Shown: positions 26,373 through 35,035, counted from the first letter of the stretch. The stretch: DNA of 64,000 nucleotides from Haloarcula amylolytica JCM 13557 (GCF_000336615.1 NZ_AOLW01000035.1:202100-266099), one strand, 5' to 3'. Program-made: numbers and translations. The notes: generated by a model from the sequence alone, not told the origin.

Positions 26373-26546
26373 GTGAACCAGACTGCGATTCTGCACGCCG
26401 CGTTCGGAGTACTGATCGTCGCAGGGTTCCTCGTCTCGGCACCTCTGAGCTATGGCCTCTACGGGCTGGGGGCTACCTGTTTCATCGCCGGCATCGTACT
26501 CGCACGGCAGGATAGCGACGGATCGGAAACCGCCGATAGCGTCTGA
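26373..26546 (+). CDS. Small two-helix membrane protein (57 residues, GTG start)
   Basis: An open frame from GTG at 26373 encodes 57 residues: a hydrophobic segment at about 5-25, a short polar turn, a second at about 30-44, then a charged acidic tail (RQDSDGSETADSV). The third-position GC content and the acidic tail fit a real haloarchaeal gene. No family is recognised. The start has no ATG alternative. It lies between the sugar dehydrogenase and the broken K+ channel gene. Confidence 0.5.
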   Translation: MNQTAILHAAFGVLIVAGFLVSAPLSYGLYGLGATCFIAGIVLARQDSDGSETADSV

Positions 26547-26837
26547 TATCGGGAACGCGACATGGGGTCCGGTATCAGGATGAGGCAGAGCGGTTTGCGG
26601 GGCTGTACTGCTCTACCGATATGAACGCCTGTGAGGGTAGTCGTCGGCGGGCGTCTCGGCTTCCTCGGTGGAACCGAGCGGTTCCTTGGGCTTGATCGGG
26701 TCGCCCGATTCGAGTCCCTTTTCCGCAAGTGTCCTTCTCCCCATGACCTCGATGATGAGTCGGTTGGCAGCTCACTGGTGATTGAACCGCTCCCTCTCGG
26801 GAGTAGCTATTATCGGTCTGACACCTGATACCGAAGC

Positions 26838-27150
26838 ATGGACCGGCGAACGCGGCTCATCGTCTATTATCTCGTCATCGTCGTCATCGTGCTCTCTGGG
26901 TTCGTGGTTCTCTACAACTACGGGATGGCTACGTGGGAGGGGCGGCCTCAGCCGTTGTACCGCTCGGTGGGGGTCATCGTTCAAACGGTCACCACCGTGG
27001 GCTACGGCGGGGACGCCCCGTGGACGAGCCCGCAGATGAACTACCTCGTCTCACTCATGGCGCTCTCGGGACTCGTACTCATTTTCGCGGCCCCCCGGTG
27101 CTCGTGGTCCAAGTACTTCCCAAATCACCGACGGGGCCGGTCGGACGACT
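26838..27150 (+). pseudogene. Truncated, frameshifted K+ channel gene
   Basis: The first 85 codons encode a two-helix K+ channel pore: an outer helix (LIVYYLVIVVIVLSGFVVLY), a pore loop with the filter TVTTVGYGG (residues 50-58 region) and an inner helix. At 27090-27099 the frame is lost; removal of one base relative to an expected CTCCCGGTG leaves CCCCGGTG, and the other frame resumes PVLVVQVLPKSPTGPV. Nothing resembling the RCK/TrkA regulatory half follows: the phosphate-permease gene ends at 27154 on the other strand. It cannot make a full channel; a bare pore peptide is conceivable. Confidence 0.7.
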
Positions 27151-27153
27151 GGC

Positions 27154-28395
27154 TCACAGCAGGAGAGCGAAGAGGAGGTACGATCCGACGACAGACAGCG
27201 ACGGCGTGAGGACCCAGAGAATGACGATTCGGCTCGTCGCTGCCGGATCGAACAGGTTCTCGGCGGTCAGTTCCTCGATGTCCTCCTCGCCAATGGCTGG
27301 GACTGATGGAGACGTTTCGGGGGTAGGGGACTCTCCGGCTGCGAGTTCGCCCACAGTTGGACCCGCTGGCTTCTCATCCTTGGTTGATGGGGCGGCGAGC
27401 GCGCCGGTACTGAGATTCGGCCCCGGCTTGGACTCGGATGGTGGCGTCGCGAGTTCCGTAAGCGTGACAGCGCGACTCGCTCGGCCCCACCCTAGACCGA
27501 TGATACAGCAGGTCGTGCTCACCGCGAGGCTCGCCGGAATGCCGTAGTACGAGAGGACGGTGATGATCGTCGCACCGACGGAGGAGACGATGAGGGCTGC
27601 CAGAATCGGTAGGTCAGTAATGCCGTCGCCGACGGTTGCGAGAGTGCGTCTGGCGATGGTGAACCCACCGAGGCTGATGGCTGCGACTGCGAGGAGCACG
27701 CCCTGATCGATACTGACGGCCCCGTTGCCGACCAGCGGGGCGACTGCGTTCGCAGCGTTCGAGGCCCCCGCACTGAAGCCCATGTAACAGGCGATGGCCA
27801 GTACCAGTGCCGACCCGATGAGGTCGCGAGGGGACGCGTTTCTGTTGAATCGGACGCTGGGGAACCGGCCCGACCGGTCGATCTGTACCAACTGCCGTTC
27901 GAGGCGCGTAAACGACAGTCGAGCTTCGAGTTGCGGATAGGCGTACCGACCGATGGCCGCCCCGATGATGAGGCCGATGAGCGGGGCGACGATCCACGCG
28001 GAGACGATTGTAAACATCAACGCCTCGTTGAGCGATCCCGTCGCGAGTCCGAGCCCCACAATCGCCCCCACAGCCGTCATCGAGGTCGAGGCGGGGACGC
28101 CATACACGTTCGAGACCAGCAGCGAGAGACCAGTGAAAAACAGGACGCCGACACCGGCTACCGGGGTGAACTGTGCGGCCGGGACGATCCCCTCGCTCAT
28201 CGTGACGATGACGTTGCGGCCGACTGTCCACGCTCCGATGAACGCGAACACGCTGAACAGTGCCGCCGCTGTTACCTTTCTGACCAGCTTGCTCCCGACA
28301 GCCGGCCCGAACGCGACGCCTGTTGACGAACCGCCGATGTTGAATCCCACGAACCCGGCGACGAGTAAGCCGAGGACGAGAAGCACCGAGACCAT
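27154..28395 (-). CDS. Inorganic phosphate transporter (PiT family)
   Basis: A 413-residue membrane protein of the PiT family. Both family repeats are present: FVGFNIGGSSTGVAFGPAVG near the start and CYMGFSAGASNAANAVAPLVG (about residue 200), each carrying the G.N...A motif. It takes up phosphate (or sulfate/molybdate in some relatives) with a cation. An acidic cytoplasmic loop of about 80 residues with many S/T/P/E precedes the last helix. The gene is divergent from the amino-acid permease. Its stop abuts the truncated K+ channel gene. Confidence 0.9.
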   Translation of the reverse strand: MVSVLLVLGLLVAGFVGFNIGGSSTGVAFGPAVGSKLVRKVTAAALFSVFAFIGAWTVGRNVIVTMSEGIVPAAQFTPVAGVGVLFFTGLSLLVSNVYGVPASTSMTAVGAIVGLGLATGSLNEALMFTIVSAWIVAPLIGLIIGAAIGRYAYPQLEARLSFTRLERQLVQIDRSGRFPSVRFNRNASPRDLIGSALVLAIACYMGFSAGASNAANAVAPLVGNGAVSIDQGVLLAVAAISLGGFTIARRTLATVGDGITDLPILAALIVSSVGATIITVLSYYGIPASLAVSTTCCIIGLGWGRASRAVTLTELATPPSESKPGPNLSTGALAAPSTKDEKPAGPTVGELAAGESPTPETSPSVPAIGEEDIEELTAENLFDPAATSRIVILWVLTPSLSVVGSYLLFALLL

Positions 28396-28564
28396 GAATA
28401 TGATCCTCTACGGACCATTTCGGATACAGGCATAATGGCCTGTTCATCTGTCTTCGGTGCTGAGAGGTTTGATCCTGTACGAGGCTGCCGACCAGTGCTA
28501 CCCGCGGCGTCGGTCACACATTCCCTCGGCGGTTTTATCCGACAGGTGAAACTATCCCTGTCAT

Positions 28565-29992
28565 ATGACTGACCAGCCTGTCGACGTCGAGCCGGGGGGC
28601 GAGAACGTCGCCGGTGAGGCACCCGCCGAGGAGCCGGAATCCGTCACCGACGACGCGGTCGTCCACGACGACGTCGAACTCGAACGGACTATTGGGCTCG
28701 TTGGCGGGCTGGCAATCGGAATCGGGACGATGATCGGTGCCGGAATCTTCGTGTTTCCAGGGCTGGCGGCCGCCAACGCTGGGCTCGCAGCCACGCTCTC
28801 CTTTGCGATCGGCGGCCTGATCGCGTTGCTTGTGGCGCTGCCGACCTCCGAACTCGCCACGGCGATGCCCCGGAGCGGTGGCGGATACTACTTCATCTCG
28901 CGGGGGATGGGGACGGCCTACGGCGCAATCGTCGGCCTCGGGCTGTGGCTGGGGCTGATGTTCGCTTCGGCGTTCTATCTGGTCGGGCTCGGTCACTACG
29001 CGAGCGCCGTGTTCGCCGAGCTCAACGTCGCGCTCCCGTTCAGTCCGGTCATCGGCATCGGGCTGTTGTTCGGGGCCGCACTGACTGCATTGAGTATCGG
29101 CGGCACGGAAAACACCGCGAAGATTCAGAACGTGGTGGTCGGGGTTCTCCTCGTCGTACTCACGGGCTTCCTTTCCTACGGTGTCCTCGACGCTGTTGGC
29201 GTATTCGGTGGCGGCACCGTGCCGGAGCAGTTTTTCTCGAAAGGGTACCTCCCAGTGTTGACGACCGCTGCGCTCGTGTTCACGTCGTATCTGGGGTTCG
29301 CCCAGGTCGCAACTGTCGCGGGTGAAATCAAGCAGCCGGGTCGGAACCTCCCGCTGGCGATGGTCGGCTCGGTCCTGATCGTCACCGTCTTTTATGTTGT
29401 CACGATTTTCGTCGCGACCAGCGCGTTCGGTGCTGATCGGCTGGGGGAGTTCGGGGAGACTGCGATGGTCGAAGTCGCCCGTGACTTCCTCGGGTTGCCC
29501 GGTGCGGTCGCGATCCTGGGTGCCGGGCTGTTGGCGACGTTTTCGAGCGCGAACGCGTCGATTCTCAGTGCCTCGCGGGCAGTGTACGCTCTGAGCCGCG
29601 ATGCGTTGCTCCCCAGAAAGGCGAGCGAGGTCAACCTCCGCTACGGCACACCACACGTCGCACTGCTCTCCGCTGGCGGCCCGATCCTCGTCCTCGTCGC
29701 GACTGGCCGGGTCGAACTCCTGGCTGAGGTCGCCTCGTTCCTCCACCTGATTATGTACGGGCTGATGTGTATCGCCCTGATCGTGTTGCGCCGTCGGAAC
29801 CCGGAGTGGTACTCGCCAAGCTATCAGGTGCCGGGCTATCCGGTGGTCCCGGTCGTGGGCGCGCTCGCGAGTTTCGGACTGATCGTCTTCATGCAGCCCG
29901 CGTCAATCGGTATCGGCATCGTGGTCATGCTCGCCTCGTATCTCTGGTACCGTTATTACGCTGGGGACGTGACACTCAAAGGAGACATCTGA
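28565..29992 (+). CDS. APC-superfamily amino-acid permease
   Basis: A 475-residue protein with about twelve helices. Helix 1 contains [19 protein letters not shown] (about residues 43-61), the substrate-binding motif of APC transporters, and a short cytoplasmic acidic leader precedes it. It imports or exchanges amino acids. The stop is two bases before the ATG of a Usp-domain protein, an arrangement common in haloarchaea where a Usp domain is encoded beside or fused to a transporter. Substrate cannot be read from the sequence. Confidence 0.9.
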   Translation: MTDQPVDVEPGGENVAGEAPAEEPESVTDDAVVHDDVELERTIGLVGGLAIGIGTMIGAGIFVFPGLAAANAGLAATLSFAIGGLIALLVALPTSELATAMPRSGGGYYFISRGMGTAYGAIVGLGLWLGLMFASAFYLVGLGHYASAVFAELNVALPFSPVIGIGLLFGAALTALSIGGTENTAKIQNVVVGVLLVVLTGFLSYGVLDAVGVFGGGTVPEQFFSKGYLPVLTTAALVFTSYLGFAQVATVAGEIKQPGRNLPLAMVGSVLIVTVFYVVTIFVATSAFGADRLGEFGETAMVEVARDFLGLPGAVAILGAGLLATFSSANASILSASRAVYALSRDALLPRKASEVNLRYGTPHVALLSAGGPILVLVATGRVELLAEVASFLHLIMYGLMCIALIVLRRRNPEWYSPSYQVPGYPVVPVVGALASFGLIVFMQPASIGIGIVVMLASYLWYRYYAGDVTLKGDI

Positions 29993-29994
29993 TT

Positions 29995-30723
29995 ATGACG
30001 GACCGACCATCAATACTCGTTCCGCTCCGCGTGCTCGAAGGGGAATCGGTCCCCGAGGGTGTCCCCGAACTTCTCGCACACGCCCACGTTGTCCTGCTGG
30101 GGTATCACGTCATCCCGGAACAGACTGCTCCCGGACAGGCACGGATGCAGTTCGAGGACCGGGCCACGGAACGGCTCGATGACTACGAGGAGATGTTCGA
30201 GGAGGCCGGAGCCACTGTCGAGCGGCGGCTCGTGTTCACCCACGACGGCCAGAAGACCATCGACCGCATGATCGCTGAGCACGACTGCATGGCTGTCCTC
30301 GTTCCGAACGCGACGGGGCCGGTCGAAGACGTGCTGGTCCCAGTCCGCGGGGCCATCGGGGTTGACCGCCTCGCCCGTGTCGTCGCGAGTGTGTTCGGAG
30401 AGATGGACGCCGACGTGACGTTGTATCACGTTGCCGACGAAGACACGACGGACGACGACATCCAGACACTCCTCGGTGGAATGACGGACCGACTGGTGGA
30501 GTTCGGAATGGACCCGTCGACTATCGAAACACGGATCGACCGCGACCAGGATCCCCTCGACGCGATTGCAGACATAGCTGACTCGTTCGATACGGTCGTC
30601 ATGGGTGAAACCGACCCGTCCCTGGCGACGTTCGTGTTCGGGATGCCTGCCGACCAGATCGCCGAGCGATTTCTCGGACCGGTGTTCGTGGTCCAGCGCG
30701 AACCCGCTCCGGAGGACGAGTAA
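29995..30723 (+). CDS. Universal stress protein, permease partner
   Basis: A 242-residue protein with a Usp-like fold (PSILVPLRVLEGESVPEG... first strand; DVLVPVRGAIGVDRLARVVASVF second repeat; VVMGETDPSLATFVFGMPAD with the end-signature). It appears to hold two Usp-like domains. The start ATG follows the permease stop by two bases, so the two proteins are made together and the Usp probably senses nucleotide to control transport; that role is inference. A small CAGCC / GGCTG hairpin lies just after the stop (30726-30739). Confidence 0.82.
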   Translation: MTDRPSILVPLRVLEGESVPEGVPELLAHAHVVLLGYHVIPEQTAPGQARMQFEDRATERLDDYEEMFEEAGATVERRLVFTHDGQKTIDRMIAEHDCMAVLVPNATGPVEDVLVPVRGAIGVDRLARVVASVFGEMDADVTLYHVADEDTTDDDIQTLLGGMTDRLVEFGMDPSTIETRIDRDQDPLDAIADIADSFDTVVMGETDPSLATFVFGMPADQIAERFLGPVFVVQREPAPEDE

Positions 30724-31163
30724 CTCAGCCAGTCGGCTGGGTGGTCGTTGGTGCATGATAGCCCTCCCGGGTTCAGTTCACTACCGACCACGGATAGACG
30801 CCTGCCACGCTCACGCTCCTGTCATCCCACGGTACAACGGGGACGACGTACTGCTTCAGTGGGAATCCGGAGACGCTGGCGACGGCACACAGCGAACGGC
30901 CAGACCCTTCAGGACGGACTGTGAACCATGGGTAGAGCGGGCCAGGCTGCAGGTGGTACACAGCCGCTTGTACGCTGTGATACATACTGCTAATACGAGG
31001 GCCGCCCCAGGCCTCCGGAGCCCGACCGGGTCCGGAAAACGTCTCTGTCACTGCGCTGTGGTCTTACCACTCTCACAGCCCGAAATAATGCGATAGCAGG
31101 CGAGAGAGGGTTTACGACAGTCACACCAGATTAGCCAAATATCCGAGGGCACAACTACTGCGT
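30724..31163. other. Intergenic region, no gene recognised
   Basis: About 440 bases. A short CAGCC-4-GGCTG hairpin near 30726-30739 may end the permease/Usp transcript. The 92-codon minus-strand frame at 30773-31051 has aromatic and proline-rich composition unlike real genes here and no motif. The stretch 31095-31160 is A+T richer and should carry the promoter of the SCO gene. Confidence 0.4.
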
Positions 31164-31841
31164 ATGCGCCGACGGACGGTTCTCAAATCGACCGGTGCGG
31201 TTGGAACGATTGTTGGAGTCGCCGGGTGTCTCGGTGGTGGTCGCTTCGGGGATTCGAACCCCGATGTCGTCCTCGAAGAGCCCGACCGCGAGTTCGAGAG
31301 CAGCGACGTTCCGTATCCTGCGTGGGGCGAGCAGATTCCGGACGTGAGCGTCCCTGCGCCGGCCGAATCCACAGAGATTCGACTGCGCGACGTTGAAACC
31401 CCAGCCCTCCTCACGTTTTTTTACAGCCACTGCCAGACCGTGTGCCCCGTTCTCATCTCGACCCAGCGGAACATTCAGAGCCACGCACAGAACAACGGCT
31501 ACGCTGATGCGGTCCGGTTCCTCCCGATGACCTTCGACCCCGCTCGTGACACTGCAGAACGACTCGGGGCGTACGCGGACGAGATGAACGTCGACGCCGA
31601 GAGCGAGAACTGGCAATTCCTTCGGCCAGCGTCGAAGCAGCGAGCCAAGGATGTCATACAGGAACAGTTCGGGGTTGTGTTCCAGCGAACCGAACCTGAG
31701 GACATGGATATGTACATGTTCACGCACACAGCACTGACGCTCCTGGTCAACGCTGATGGGTTCGTCGAGCGTGCCTACCGCTCGAAGTCGCCGGACGAAG
31801 AAACCATCATTTCCGACCTGAAGACGGTGAGAACCGCGTGA
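31164..31841 (+). CDS. SCO1/SenC family copper/redox lipoprotein
   Basis: A 225-residue exported lipoprotein with lipobox cysteine C22 (VAGCLGG). The thioredoxin-like domain shows the SCO metal motif C90-Q-T-V-C94 (FFYSHCQTVCPVL) and the third ligand H188 (MFTHTAL). SCO proteins bring copper to the CuA centre of cytochrome oxidase or act as thiol-disulfide reductants. The stop overlaps the GTG start of the tlpA-like gene. With the two following genes it forms an operon for extracytoplasmic thiol and copper handling. Confidence 0.88.
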   Translation: MRRRTVLKSTGAVGTIVGVAGCLGGGRFGDSNPDVVLEEPDREFESSDVPYPAWGEQIPDVSVPAPAESTEIRLRDVETPALLTFFYSHCQTVCPVLISTQRNIQSHAQNNGYADAVRFLPMTFDPARDTAERLGAYADEMNVDAESENWQFLRPASKQRAKDVIQEQFGVVFQRTEPEDMDMYMFTHTALTLLVNADGFVERAYRSKSPDEETIISDLKTVRTA

Positions 31842-32365
31842 ACCGCCGACAGGTCGTGGCGGCGATGGCAGGGCTCGGTCTCACCGGTGGGAGCCTGTGG
31901 GTTGCCCAGAACGGGCTGTCGGGTAGCCAGACCGGGAACACAGAACAGCTTCCGATCCGCGTGGAGACGCTAGATGCACACGGCTCGTCGGCGGGCGAGT
32001 CGGCTGTGCCGGCCCCGGGAACTGTCACGGTGATCGACCTCTTCGCTACGTGGTGTGCGCCCTGTGACGACCAACTCCGGATACTAAACGCGATGCAGTC
32101 CGAGTACGCTGACGTGTCGTTCGTCTCAGTGACGAACGAGCGGCCAAGCGAGACACTGACGAGGGCTGACATCAGCGAGTGGTGGAACCGGAACGGCGGG
32201 GCCTGGACTGTCGGCCTCGACCCCGACAGCGAGTTGCTGGCGGCACTCGGGGCGGACGGACTCCCGTACATCGCGATTACTGACGAGAGCGGGACCGTCC
32301 AGTTCGGCCACAGCGGACTCGCCGGGGAAGAGACGCTTCGAGACGAACTCGACGCACTGGTGTGA
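31838..32365 (+). CDS. TlpA/ResA-type thioredoxin, extracytoplasmic
   Basis: A 175-residue thioredoxin-fold protein. A hydrophobic amino-terminal anchor (NRRQVVAAMAGLGLTGGSLWVAQ) precedes a domain with the redox motif W72-C-A-P-C76 (FATWCAPCDDQ). The GTG start at 31838 overlaps the SCO stop (GTGA), giving translational coupling. It should reduce disulfides outside the membrane using electrons delivered by the CcdA-like protein encoded next. ResA-like apocytochrome or SCO reduction is the likely task, by analogy. Confidence 0.87.
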   Translation: MNRRQVVAAMAGLGLTGGSLWVAQNGLSGSQTGNTEQLPIRVETLDAHGSSAGESAVPAPGTVTVIDLFATWCAPCDDQLRILNAMQSEYADVSFVSVTNERPSETLTRADISEWWNRNGGAWTVGLDPDSELLAALGADGLPYIAITDESGTVQFGHSGLAGEETLRDELDALV

Positions 32366-32366
32366 G

Positions 32367-33026
32367 ATGACCGGAGTTGCCGTACTCGGGACACTCACGT
32401 TCGCCGCGGGCGCAGGCATCACGACGTTTTTCGCGCCGTGTGCGTTCCCGCTGCTCCCGGGGTATATCGGGTACTACATGAACGAGAGCGACCGAGATGT
32501 CGGTATGCTACCACCTGCCACCGCCGCTGCTGGTGGGGCACTCCTTGCGCTTCCCCTCGTCGCGCTGCTCGTCCTCGCACTCGGGCAGCCACTGAAAAAC
32601 GCACTCCCGATGCTCGAACCGGTGATTGGACTCGGTCTGATCGCGTTCGGCGTCGCGATGCTCCTGAATCGCGAGCCCGAACTCCGCGTCCCGCTGCCGC
32701 AGCGACCGGCGTCGGTAACCGGATTCGGTGTGTTCGGGGCTGTGTACGCGGTCGCTGCGGCGGGCTGTGTCGTCCCGCTGTTCTTCGGTGTGGTGGCCCA
32801 GGCACTCGCGTTGCCAGCCCGGACAAGCGTTCTCGTACTGGCGGTGTACGCGCTCGGAGTCGCCCTTCCGCTTGTCGGAGTGACACTCCTTGCGGGTGTT
32901 GGCATCGGACTCTGGCGCACCGCGGGCACGCACCTGCAACGACTGCACCAGCTCGCAGCCGTCGTGATGATACTGGCCGGCGGCGGACAGATTTACCTCG
33001 CAGTGTTCGAACTCGGCGTGTTGTAG
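32367..33026 (+). CDS. CcdA/DsbD-type thiol electron transporter
   Basis: A 219-residue protein with six membrane helices. Both conserved cysteines of the CcdA core are present: C25 in FFAPCAFPLLPGY and C134 in AAAGCVVPLFFG. CcdA carries reducing equivalents from cytoplasmic thioredoxin across the membrane to TlpA/ResA-like partners. The gene begins one base after the tlpA-like stop. Together with SCO and TlpA it makes a compact three-gene set for assembly of copper or haem proteins. Confidence 0.9.
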   Translation: MTGVAVLGTLTFAAGAGITTFFAPCAFPLLPGYIGYYMNESDRDVGMLPPATAAAGGALLALPLVALLVLALGQPLKNALPMLEPVIGLGLIAFGVAMLLNREPELRVPLPQRPASVTGFGVFGAVYAVAAAGCVVPLFFGVVAQALALPARTSVLVLAVYALGVALPLVGVTLLAGVGIGLWRTAGTHLQRLHQLAAVVMILAGGGQIYLAVFELGVL

Positions 33027-33143
33027 GTTCAATCGAGTGCTGACTGGCCCCTCTCCAGCGAGGACTCGTGTGGCATTCGCACGGGGATACGCAGATTTAC
33101 ACCACAAGCAATTTATCGACATATTAACTACTTCGGCACAGCA

Positions 33144-34154
33144 ATGCGTTGTTCCCGCCGCCACGCCCTCCGACTCATCGGCGCGTCCGGGGTCATCACC
33201 GCGACCGCCGGTTGTCTCAATCCCGGCAGTCTCGACAACTACGCGCTCATCGCCAGTGAACAGGACCTCTCATCAATCGGACGGCCGTATCTCTGGCCCG
33301 ACCCGACCACAATTGATGCGACCACCAGGGTCGATTTTACTACCGAGACGAAACAGCAGTATACGTCCGAGCTGTTTAACACCGGCAGTGTCACCGTCCA
33401 ACAGTGGCCGCTCGTCGGACGAGACCGATGGGGCAAAGACACGCGACCACGCCCAACGTTCCTTCGACAGGACGGGATCTTTTATGAAGTCCAAATCAGC
33501 GAGGAACAGCATCTCGAACGAGAACGCTGGCATTTCGCAGTCACACGGACTGACGAGACACCGCCAGACGACGCCACGGTCGAACGCACCCCCTTCGACC
33601 GCTCAACACAGGACAAACGTGTCCTTGAAGCAGCGCTCGACGCGGTCTACGCGGGCAACGATGGGTTTCTCGGCGAGCCTCAATTCGAAAACCTGCAGAC
33701 CGTCGAGTATCACCACCACCTTGACGCCGAAGCCAGTGAGCTCGTCCCGTCGCCGCCGTTCGATTACATCGAGTACGAAGACGAATACTTTCGGCCCGTC
33801 ACAGAGCAGCGGACGGTAACCGTCCCAGAATGGACGTACACTCTCGACGAAATCACGAACAATCGCGAAGCGTTCCAGGAGTACGCACGAACGGCGATTC
33901 TGGAACTCGATCTGAGTTCACTCGACCTCTCGGAATCCGGTCGTGGCGTGATCGACGACGCGATCAGCGAGGAGCCTCGCCGCTACGAAGAGAGCGCACC
34001 GCCCTCCGACGAACTTGCGGAGGTTTTGGACGCGCTCGGCATCGCCGGTGACCTCCAGCCGATAGACAGCTACGACGACCGAGTCGACTTCCGGGGTGTC
34101 GTCGCCGAATACCAGGGCACAGTCTATCGGTTTAGTCTGATCGTAACACCCTGA
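33144..34154 (+). CDS. Exported lipoprotein of unknown function
   Basis: A 336-residue protein with an arginine-rich start (MRCSRRHALRLIG) and a lipobox ending in cysteine (TATAGC, about C23). The mature part is hydrophilic, rich in D and E, with a long central domain containing EYHHHLDAEASE and a charged end. No family is recognised. It follows the CcdA gene after a 117-base gap, long enough for its own promoter; the A+T-rich 33100-33140 fits this. A role linked to the redox operon is not shown. Confidence 0.75.
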   Translation: MRCSRRHALRLIGASGVITATAGCLNPGSLDNYALIASEQDLSSIGRPYLWPDPTTIDATTRVDFTTETKQQYTSELFNTGSVTVQQWPLVGRDRWGKDTRPRPTFLRQDGIFYEVQISEEQHLERERWHFAVTRTDETPPDDATVERTPFDRSTQDKRVLEAALDAVYAGNDGFLGEPQFENLQTVEYHHHLDAEASELVPSPPFDYIEYEDEYFRPVTEQRTVTVPEWTYTLDEITNNREAFQEYARTAILELDLSSLDLSESGRGVIDDAISEEPRRYEESAPPSDELAEVLDALGIAGDLQPIDSYDDRVDFRGVVAEYQGTVYRFSLIVTP

Positions 34155-34359
34155 CTTGCGGTCGGCGGCTGAAACCCCTCGAGGTATTCACCCCATGTAC
34201 CTGTGCAGCGAATCGCTCCTGTTCCAACACACCAGCCTCGACAGCACCTTCGACGAGAAGGTCGGGGTCGTCTGGAGAAAAGTCGGTGTGCGCTAGCGTT
34301 CTATTCCAGACCACGGCTTCAGATCAGCTATGATCGACACCCGAAACGCAAAACAGCAA
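34155..34359. other. Spacer between lipoprotein gene and trkH remnant
   Basis: About 205 bases with no coding signal in any frame. Short frames are rich in rare residues. It lies between the lipoprotein stop and the stop codon of the trkH fragment on the opposite strand. Confidence 0.3.
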
Positions 34360-34801
34360 TCACCCGCGTCGGTACAGATCGAGTCGCTGTAGGACCGACC
34401 CGATCAGTACGGCGATGGGGATGATTTCGAGTCGGCTGACCAACATATTGAGTGTCAGCATGGCCTTCGCAGTGTCGGGCATCGCTGGCCCAGTGATGCC
34501 ACTGCTGAGGCCGACGTTGCTCTGTGAGCTCATCACATCGAAAATGACGTATTCGAGTGGGTGAGCCGGTGAGAGAACGCGGAGTAGGACCGCAACACCG
34601 ATGACGAGCCGTAATCCAGAGGATGAACACGACCGTCGCTTCGGTGTACTCGCGCTGTGCCTGTTCTTCGCTGAGCCGGCGTTCGCCGATCTGCAAGTAC
34701 TTGATAGCGGTTGGCGGGCGGAACACGTCCCGTATCTACCAGACAGTACCCTTGACTAATGTTACCACGCAGATGAGTTTGAGGCCGCTGACTGTCGACC
34801 C
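34360..34801 (-). pseudogene. trkH C-terminal remnant (stop codon and frameshift)
   Basis: Read on the minus strand, from about 34801 it gives GSTVSGLKLICVVTLVKGTVW, an in-frame TAG at 34736-34738, then RDVFRPPTAIKYLQIGERR and EEQAQREYTEATVVFILWI. A +1 shift near 34605-34615 then leads to VIGVAVLLRVLSPAHPLEY, SSQSNVGLSSGITGPAMPD and LVSRLEIIPIAVLIGSVL, ending at the TGA at 34360. This is the last third of a TrkH/KtrB-type K+ channel subunit, including its last filter segment. The in-frame stop, the shift and the missing amino-terminal two-thirds make it a pseudogene. Confidence 0.85.
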
Positions 34802-34877
34802 CTGCGATCTTTTACACGTCTCCGGGACGAAAGACGACTACAGCGAAGTTGCGTCGCTCGTCAGTTCGTATGAATAG
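34788..34877 (+). pseudogene. Fragment resembling the end of a TrkA-C (RCK) domain
   Basis: The plus strand reads LTVDPCDLLHVSGTKDDYSE and ends at a TAG at 34875-34877. The pattern P.D.L.V.GT..D..... is how RCK/TrkA-C domains end. Only about 29 codons remain and no start is present. It overlaps the beginning of the trkH remnant on the other strand at a GTCGAC hexamer (34794-34799), which looks like a rearrangement joint. The identification is from pattern only. Confidence 0.4.
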
Positions 34878-34885
34878 ATATGAAT

Positions 34886-35007
34886 GGTGGCGGCGAACCG
34901 GATTTCCCAGAGGCTCGCGCACTCCAGTACTCGCCGGAACGCTGGTGGGCTTATCTTCCGTGTTCGGGATGGGTACGGGAGGCAACCCCACCGCTGTGGC
35001 CGCCTAC
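34886..35007 (-). rRNA. 5S ribosomal RNA, orphan copy
   Basis: The minus strand from 35007 to 34886 is a complete 5S rRNA of 122 nt. The closing helix pairs GGCGGC at the 5' end with GCCGCC at the 3' end, and the conserved loop CCCGAACACGGAAGAUAAGCCC-type block and CGAGUACUGGAGUGCGCGAG-type block (each partly quoted here) are intact. Compared with the Haloarcula marismortui 5S as I remember it, I see only about three substitutions. No 16S or 23S gene and no tRNA-Cys lie beside it, so it is not part of an rRNA operon. A TATA box at the right distance indicates it can be transcribed. Confidence 0.9.
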
Positions 35008-35029
35008 ACAGGTTTTCCGGCAGCCACAC

Positions 35030-35035
35030 TTATAA
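35030..35035 (-). promoter_or_regulatory. TATA box of the orphan 5S gene
   Basis: TTATAA, within CTTATAAGTG on the minus strand, is centred about 25 bases before the first base of the mature 5S RNA (35007). That is the standard archaeal spacing, so the transcript would start at or near the mature 5' end. Confidence 0.65.

Noticed and set aside
26557-26837. Open frames on both strands before the K+ channel gene.
   Set aside because: None has a motif or convincing codon use; likely a promoter region plus degraded sequence.
34860-34890. A possible tRNA-Cys or further rRNA next to the 5S gene.
   Set aside because: No cloverleaf-like sequence could be found on either side of the 5S gene.
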